From assembly GCA_021298285.1 (NCBI GenBank), contig JAJTFN010000027.1, forward strand, positions 1-35,239: 35,239 nt of DNA, in the 5' to 3' direction. Position numbers and translations under genes: made by a program. This DNA is from Verrucomicrobium sp. (lineage in GTDB: Bacteria > Verrucomicrobiota > Verrucomicrobiia > Limisphaerales > UBA9464). Below the pieces are notes generated by a model. That model searched no databases, had not been told where the DNA came from, and worked only from the letters and a program-made list of their open reading frames with translations. Positions 31,347 to 35,239 of this stretch are shown here, in pieces (positions within the stretch are counted from its first letter, which is position 1; every line of letters starts with the position of its first letter).

Positions 31347-32699
31347 CTAGACACCGGCCGCCGTCGGGTGCACCCAAGGGCTGCGGTAAGGCCGGGCCAA
31401 CAGCGCATTGGCCTCGGTGTCTCCGATCACCGTGTGCGAGGCCGGGTCCCAGCGCAGGGTCCGCCCGCCGAGCTTCTGCGACAGGTTGGCCAGGATGCAC
31501 GCGGCCGTGGAGATGTGCCCCTGCTCGATGTCCGCCACGGGCTTGGCCCCGCTGCGCCGGCAATCCAGCAGATTGCGCATGTGGGCCCGGATGGCCGGGG
31601 CGCAGTGCTTCTCCAGGTCCTTCTCGGTCTGGTCCTCCGGGTACTTGTCGAGTTCCATGCCCACGTCCTTGTGGATCGGGTTCCCGTTGCCCTGGGGGGT
31701 GAAATCATAGCCGAACACGCTGGCCTTGAGGGTGCCCTTGTTGCCGTAGAAGGTCGCGCTCCACGGGTACTTCGGATCGCCGCCCTCGCCCCAGGTGCGG
31801 TGGGTCCAGCGGACCTGGAGGTTGCCGAAGTCGAAGGTGGCCGCCTGCGTGTCGGTGATGTTCGCCCGGCTGGCCTTGTCCACCAGGATCCCGCCGTTGG
31901 AGCTGACCGAGACGGGCCAACCGAGGTCCATCATCCAGCGGACCGTGTCGAGCATGTGGATGCACATGTCGCCCACGATGCCGTTGCCGTACTCCATGAA
32001 CGCCCGCCATCCCCGCGGGTGCACCATCTTGTTGTAGGGCCGCATCGGCGCCGGCCCGGTCCACATCTCGTAATCGAGCCACTCCGGAGGGGCGGTGTCA
32101 GGGGCCGTGGCCAGCGTGTCGCGGGCGCGCATGTGCCAGTAGCAGCAGATCTCCACCGTGCCGATGGTGCCCAGCTTGCCCTCGCGAAGGATCTGGTCGC
32201 GGGCCTCGACCAGGTGCGGCGTGCTGCGGCGCTGGGTGCCCACCTGAACCGTCCGGCCGTACTTGCGGGCGGCAGCCACCATCGCCTGGCTTTCCACGAT
32301 GTCCACGCCCGTGGGCTTCTGCACGTAGATGTCCGCACCCGCCTTGCAGGCCTCGATCATCGGCAGCGCGTGCCAGTGGTCCGGCGTGCCGATGAGCACC
32401 ACGTCGAGGTCCTTCTCGGCGAGCATCTTCCGGTAGTCGGAATACGTCCGGGGCTGCTTGCCCGACTTCTGCCGTTGGGCCACCAGGGCGGCCGCCTCGG
32501 TCAGCATCCGGCGATCCACGTCACAGAGGGACACCACGTCCACCGGGGCCACCTGGATCAGGCGCAACAAGTCGCACTTGCCGTACCATCCCGTGCCGAT
32601 CAAGCCCACCCGCAGGGGTTTTTCCTGAGCGAAGGTCGTGGGGACGAAGGTCGCGGCCGACAAGGCGGCGCCTGCCTGAAGGAACGAGCGGCGTGTCAT
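31347..32699 (-). CDS. Gfo/Idh/MocA-family oxidoreductase, Tat-exported
   Basis: This 450-residue protein starts with MTRRSFLQAGAALSAATFVP, a twin-arginine signal. The Rossmann motif GLIGTGWYGK (33-41 region), TPDHWHALPMIEACKAGADI (105-124) and VQKP (126-129, catalytic-type Lys) are typical. DxxIHMLDTVRWMM, HRTWGEGGDPKYPWS and FYGNKGTLKAS mark the C-terminal sheet domain. Exported members of this family are very numerous in Verrucomicrobia and Planctomycetes and are thought to oxidise or reduce sugars or inositols using a tightly bound NAD(P). The substrate is unknown. It faces away from metF, with 401 non-coding bases between. Confidence 0.92.
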   Translation of the reverse strand: MTRRSFLQAGAALSAATFVPTTFAQEKPLRVGLIGTGWYGKCDLLRLIQVAPVDVVSLCDVDRRMLTEAAALVAQRQKSGKQPRTYSDYRKMLAEKDLDVVLIGTPDHWHALPMIEACKAGADIYVQKPTGVDIVESQAMVAAARKYGRTVQVGTQRRSTPHLVEARDQILREGKLGTIGTVEICCYWHMRARDTLATAPDTAPPEWLDYEMWTGPAPMRPYNKMVHPRGWRAFMEYGNGIVGDMCIHMLDTVRWMMDLGWPVSVSSNGGILVDKASRANITDTQAATFDFGNLQVRWTHRTWGEGGDPKYPWSATFYGNKGTLKASVFGYDFTPQGNGNPIHKDVGMELDKYPEDQTEKDLEKHCAPAIRAHMRNLLDCRRSGAKPVADIEQGHISTAACILANLSQKLGGRTLRWDPASHTVIGDTEANALLARPYRSPWVHPTAAGV

Positions 32700-32781
32700 G
32701 CCCCTGTGCTAGACCTTCGGGCCCGCCGACTCAAGCCCCCGCTGCATCCTTCACCCAGACCCACCGTCCGCCCGCAACCCG

Positions 32782-32940
32782 GAACCTGTCCCATGCTCCC
32801 CAGATCGAGCCGGCCTCCCGGTATTTTGAACCTGTCACCATGTCGAGATGCCCCATTCCGCAGTCGCTCAAGCCTCACCCCACCCGCTTCCGATGGTTGA
32901 TGGTGAACCTGTCACCCTATTTGACTTTGAACCTGTCACC
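32782..32940 (+). repeat. Four copies of a GAACCTGTC(A/C)CC repeat
   Basis: Copies are at 32782-32793 (GAACCTGTCCCA variant), 32828-32839, 32905-32916 and 32929-32940, the last three being exact GAACCTGTCACC, two of them preceded by TTT. Spacings are 46, 77 and 24 nt, so it is not a tandem array or a CRISPR. It may be a REP-like or MITE-like dispersed element, or a remnant left by a small transposase. Confidence 0.75.
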
Positions 32941-33064
32941 CGATCGAGCCGAGGTGCGAACGGACGATGGATGACCCTCGGGCCGGTCGATGGCCAAGGG
33001 GTAGGCATCCGGCATCGGGTAGACATCCGACATATCATCCCATCAGGATCGATTGATTTGTTGG

Positions 33065-33092
33065 TTGATTCCCCGCGGGAACCTTTCATAAT
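33065..33092 (+). promoter_or_regulatory. Candidate metF promoter
   Basis: TTGATT (33065-33070) and CATAAT (33087-33092) are 16 nt apart. The predicted transcription start falls at about 33099-33101, right at the metF ATG, which would give a leaderless mRNA. No known methionine riboswitch is evident upstream. Confidence 0.45.
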
Positions 33093-33100
33093 CGCGCCGC

Positions 33101-34012
33101 ATGATCCGCCACATCCACGAGATCCATCGGGAGAACGCCGGACGGGGCCGACCCTCGTACTCGATCGAGTTCTTTCCGCCCAAGACCGAGGACGGCGAGC
33201 GGGCCCTGTTCGAGAAGACCCTTCCCGCCCTGCGGGCGGCCCGGCCGGATTATTGCTCCGTGACCTATGGCGCGGGCGGATCCACCCGCGAGAAGACCCT
33301 GGGCATCGTCGAGCGCCTCCAGCGCGACTTCGACCTGACGACGATGATGCACCTGACCTGCGTGAACGCCTCGGAGGCCGAGCTGGGCTCGGTGATCCAG
33401 GAGGCCAAGGCCCGCGGGGTGAAGAACATCCTCGCCCTGCGGGGGGATCCTCCCGGCGGCAGCGGCGAGTGGGTGCCGACCGAGGGCGGCTTCCGGTACT
33501 CCTCGGAACTGGTGGCCTATCTCCGGGACCTCGGCGGCGTGTCGATCGGCACGGCCGGGTTCCCCGAGGGCCACATCGCCCAGACCGAGGGAAAGCTCCG
33601 CGACTGGCAGCACCTGGCCGACAAGATCCGGCAGGGAGCCCACTTCGTGGTGACCCAGTTGTTCTTCAACAACGACGACTACTTCACCATGCGCGACCAC
33701 CTCTCCAAGACGCTTGGCGTGGACGTCCCGATCATCCCCGGTCTCCTGCCGGTGCTCTCGCGCAACCAGACCAAGAAGTTCACGGCGATGTGCGGGGCCA
33801 GCCTTCCGTCGTCCTTTGTCTCGCGCCTCGATGCGCTGGGCGATGATGATGCGGCCGTGACCGCCTTCGGCATCGACTACTGCACCCGCCAGATCCAGGA
33901 CCTGATCCGTGGCGGCGCCCCGGGCGTGCACTTCTACACGCTGAACAAGGCCCACTCGACGGTGGAAATCCTCAAGAACCTCGGCCACGCCGGAGGTCCC
34001 GACCGTTCCTGA
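33101..34012 (+). CDS. metF: Methylenetetrahydrofolate reductase [NAD(P)H]
   Basis: This 303-residue MetF reduces 5,10-methylene-THF to 5-methyl-THF, the methyl donor for methionine synthesis, using FAD. SIEFFPPKTEDGE (Glu23, matching the catalytic Glu28 of E. coli), CSVTYGAGGSTREKTL, HLTCVNAS, ILALRGDPP (Asp116) and FVVTQLFFNNDDYF are diagnostic. Length is normal. The ATG at 33101 is the only good start and has no Shine-Dalgarno. A complete methionine synthase (metH) is not in the window; the MetE-like gene at 19174-20223 could use the product only if it accepts folate donors. Confidence 0.96.
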   Translation: MIRHIHEIHRENAGRGRPSYSIEFFPPKTEDGERALFEKTLPALRAARPDYCSVTYGAGGSTREKTLGIVERLQRDFDLTTMMHLTCVNASEAELGSVIQEAKARGVKNILALRGDPPGGSGEWVPTEGGFRYSSELVAYLRDLGGVSIGTAGFPEGHIAQTEGKLRDWQHLADKIRQGAHFVVTQLFFNNDDYFTMRDHLSKTLGVDVPIIPGLLPVLSRNQTKKFTAMCGASLPSSFVSRLDALGDDDAAVTAFGIDYCTRQIQDLIRGGAPGVHFYTLNKAHSTVEILKNLGHAGGPDRS

Positions 34013-34090
34013 AGTGTCCCGACCCGACGTCCCGGCTGACCACCCGATCCCGCCGCGAACCGAACCTTCGTCCCGTCCCGTTTTGATTCC

Positions 34091-34801
34091 ATGACCCGAG
34101 TCCTCTGCCTCCTGTCCGTGGTGCTCCACGCCGGACTGTTTTCCATTCACGCCGAGTCGGAGTGGCGTCCCTGGCTCGACAAAATCACCACCCGCCTCGG
34201 CGACAACTTGAGCCCCAGTCAACGCTCGGCGCTGGGGAGCCCCCCAGTTCGCGTCACCGATGGTCGAAATCCCGCCCTGGAGACCGTGGGCAAGCAGGTG
34301 GTGGTGAGCGATGCCGCCCTGGAACTCTGGGGCCGCCTGGCCACCGCCATCGGTCGCGACGCCTCGGTCCAGGGCTATCTGGCGGAATTTCTGCGCCGGT
34401 GCGCCGCGTCCCCCGACGGGTTGGCCGCCCTGCCCGACCCGGCCGAGATCCCATCCAAGAAGGCGCGCAAGCCGGTGGTCGATGACCGCAACCAGAAACT
34501 CACCGCCTTCAATCAACTGGCCGCCACGCTGGTGGCCACCGAGTTGGTCCGGGCCAGCCTCGGCGGCTCGACGGAAGCCGGGGCCCGCACCGATGCGTTT
34601 GCCTTGGAGACCCTGCGCGAAGGCACCCGCCTCGCGGCCCGCAGCGGATACACCTCGGAAGCCCTCCAGAGCCTCGTCGCGGCCCTGCCCGCCGGCGCGC
34701 CCAAGCCCGCTTGGACCCAGCCGTTTCTCCCGTCCCAGACCCTCGGCCCGGCCCTGGCCAAGGAGATCAAGAAAACCGAGCGCAAGGCCCTGGGCCGCTG
34801 A
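34091..34801 (+). CDS. Secreted hypothetical protein
   Basis: This is a 236-residue protein with a signal peptide (MTRVLCLLSVVLHAGLFSIHA, cut probably before Glu22). The mature part is largely helical, with Ala/Leu-rich stretches (ALELWGRLATAIGRDASVQGYLAEFLRR and TAFNQLAATLVATELVRASL) separated by a Lys/Arg-rich linker (KKARKPVVDDRNQK). I see no cysteines in the mature part and no known domain. It lies 78 nt downstream of metF and could share its transcript. Function unknown. Confidence 0.7.
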   Translation: MTRVLCLLSVVLHAGLFSIHAESEWRPWLDKITTRLGDNLSPSQRSALGSPPVRVTDGRNPALETVGKQVVVSDAALELWGRLATAIGRDASVQGYLAEFLRRCAASPDGLAALPDPAEIPSKKARKPVVDDRNQKLTAFNQLAATLVATELVRASLGGSTEAGARTDAFALETLREGTRLAARSGYTSEALQSLVAALPAGAPKPAWTQPFLPSQTLGPALAKEIKKTERKALGR

Positions 34802-34898
34802 CCATCAGGCCCGCCGCGCGGTGGCACTCCCGCGAAGAAACTTCGCCTTCCGCCTTGCCCCCGAGCGGTTCATCCCCTATCACTTTGCCCCTCCGGAT

Positions 34899-34975
<77 letters not shown>

Positions 34976-34981
34976 ACTTTC

Positions 34982-35013
34982 AGGCCGTTTCCTTCACCGG
35001 GAACGGCCTTTTT
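34982..35013 (+). terminator. Terminator of the tRNA gene
   Basis: AGGCCGTTTCC pairs with GGGAACGGCCT (11 bp, one G-U, loop 6 nt) followed by TTTTT. It starts 7 nt after the CCA end. Confidence 0.85.
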
Positions 35014-35138
35014 GTTGGCCTCGGTCGTTTCGTCGCCCCCGCCCGGCTCATCAACCCGCGCTGCGGGATCCCTGGTTCGACCCCGAACTGAACTGGACCC
35101 CGATTTTCGGACCACGGGATACGTCACGGTTTTCTGGG

Positions 35139-35163
35139 TCTGATCAACGACATCGTGATCAGA
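35139..35163 (+). other. Inverted repeat upstream of the last open frame
   Basis: TCTGATCA (35139-35146) and TGATCAGA (35156-35163) form a perfect 8-bp inverted repeat with a 9-nt loop, ending 3 nt before the ATG at 35167. It could be an operator, or a hairpin that limits translation of an element gene. Confidence 0.4.
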
Positions 35164-35166
35164 ACC

Positions 35167-35239
35167 ATGAAGACCATCCAAATCGCCGAGAAAGCGGGTG
35201 GCTTTCGCCGCTTTATTGATCAATATCAAGAACTGACCC
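35167..35239 (+). CDS. Unrecognised partial open frame, possibly IS-encoded
   Basis: The frame starts with ATG at 35167 and runs off the window after 24 residues (MKTIQIAEKAGGFRRFIDQY then ELT). It is not recognisable. Codon use (ATT, CAA, TAT, AAA) differs from the GC-rich upstream genes. The position behind a possible IS end suggests an element-encoded protein such as a transposase or its helper. Confidence 0.35.
   Translation, partial: MKTIQIAEKAGGFRRFIDQYQELT

Larger units (their letters stand above)
32700..33100. other. 401-nt non-coding divergent region with dispersed repeats
   Basis: The stretch between the Gfo/Idh/MocA gene and metF has no convincing gene; short open frames here lack homology and codon bias. 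It holds four copies of GAACCTGTC(A/C)CC, two copies of GATCGAGCCG (32803-32812, 32942-32951), an AT-richer segment (33030-33095) and a candidate metF promoter. Confidence 0.7.
35089..35239 (+). mobile_element. Probable left end of an insertion sequence (IS3-like), partial
   Basis: TGAACTGGACCCCGATTTTC begins at 35089 and continues GGACCAC. From memory this resembles IS3-family terminal repeats (TG, then ACTG.ACCCC, then a GGAC block). From here to the window end the base composition is clearly lower in G+C than in neighbouring genes, and a new open frame starts. The right end and transposase lie outside the window, so the family assignment is tentative. Confidence 0.4.

Noticed and set aside
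32782-32951. CRISPR array
   Set aside because: Repeats are only 12 nt, spacings differ (46, 77, 24) and no cas genes are near.
32700-33090. S-box or SAH-type riboswitch upstream of metF
   Set aside because: I found no conserved core motifs or terminator/antiterminator, and the candidate promoter leaves almost no leader.
35065-35090. tRNA T-arm-like sequence CCTGGTTCGACCCC
   Set aside because: No matching stem or cloverleaf surrounds it, so it is not a tRNA gene; a worn attachment-site fragment cannot be shown.

Overview
The window is GC-rich (roughly two-thirds G+C by eye) and gene-dense. It looks like a chromosomal stretch of a member of the Verrucomicrobiota, probably near the Pedosphaera/Limisphaera group. 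This placement is inference. It rests on a prepilin-type protein with the [20 protein letters not shown] signature, a planctomycete-type cytochrome/DUF1549/DUF1553 protein with sulfatase and DUF1501 partners, a DUF4912 + GH57 pair, a Tat-exported Gfo/Idh/MocA oxidoreductase, and an FG-GAP repeat protein. Few starts have a clear Shine-Dalgarno sequence. Long open frames opposite real genes (for example opposite rpoB and rpoC) are shadows caused by the base composition.

Layout, left to right. Positions 1-2745 (minus strand): an FG-GAP/VCBS repeat protein cut by the window edge, an intrinsic terminator, a small lipoprotein and a prepilin-like protein. 2923-5961 (minus): a DUF4912 protein translationally coupled to a GH57 alpha-glucan enzyme whose frame is broken near 3904. 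6113-16415 (minus): the rplA-rplJ-rplL-rpoB-rpoC cluster. It has a strong sigma70-like promoter before rplA, a strong terminator between rplL and rpoB, a frame break inside rpoC near 8440, and a terminator after rpoC. secE, nusG and rplK are not upstream of rplA, and rpsL/rpsG are not downstream of rpoC.

16450-16902 (plus): a lipid-A-biosynthesis-N-terminal-domain membrane protein with an added zinc ribbon. It overlaps tail to tail with a tightly packed minus-strand gene run (16879-22570): a SIS-domain sugar isomerase-like protein with a long Arg/Glu/Gly-rich disordered tail, purU, a MetE-C-like protein, an MBL-fold hydrolase, and kamA (lysine 2,3-aminomutase). 22697-28882 (plus): an overlapping three-gene cassette of cytochrome/DUF1549/DUF1553 protein, sulfatase and DUF1501 protein, probably for degrading sulfated polysaccharide. 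29004-30137 (plus): gcvT. 30287-32699 (minus): a fatty acid desaturase and a Gfo/Idh/MocA oxidoreductase. 32700-33100: a non-coding stretch with four copies of a GAACCTGTC(A/C)CC repeat and a promoter for metF (33101-34012, plus). A secreted hypothetical protein, an initiator tRNA-Met with a terminator, and what looks like the left end of an insertion sequence (from about 35089) complete the window.

Functionally the region combines core transcription/translation genes, four genes of folate/one-carbon metabolism (purU, MetE-like, gcvT, metF), and polysaccharide and sulfate-ester catabolism. I see no CRISPR array, phage module or toxin-antitoxin pair. The most unusual items are the SIS protein with the RGG-like tail and its operon, the reorganised ribosomal/RNA polymerase cluster, the two frame breaks in conserved genes, and the dispersed repeat next to metF.
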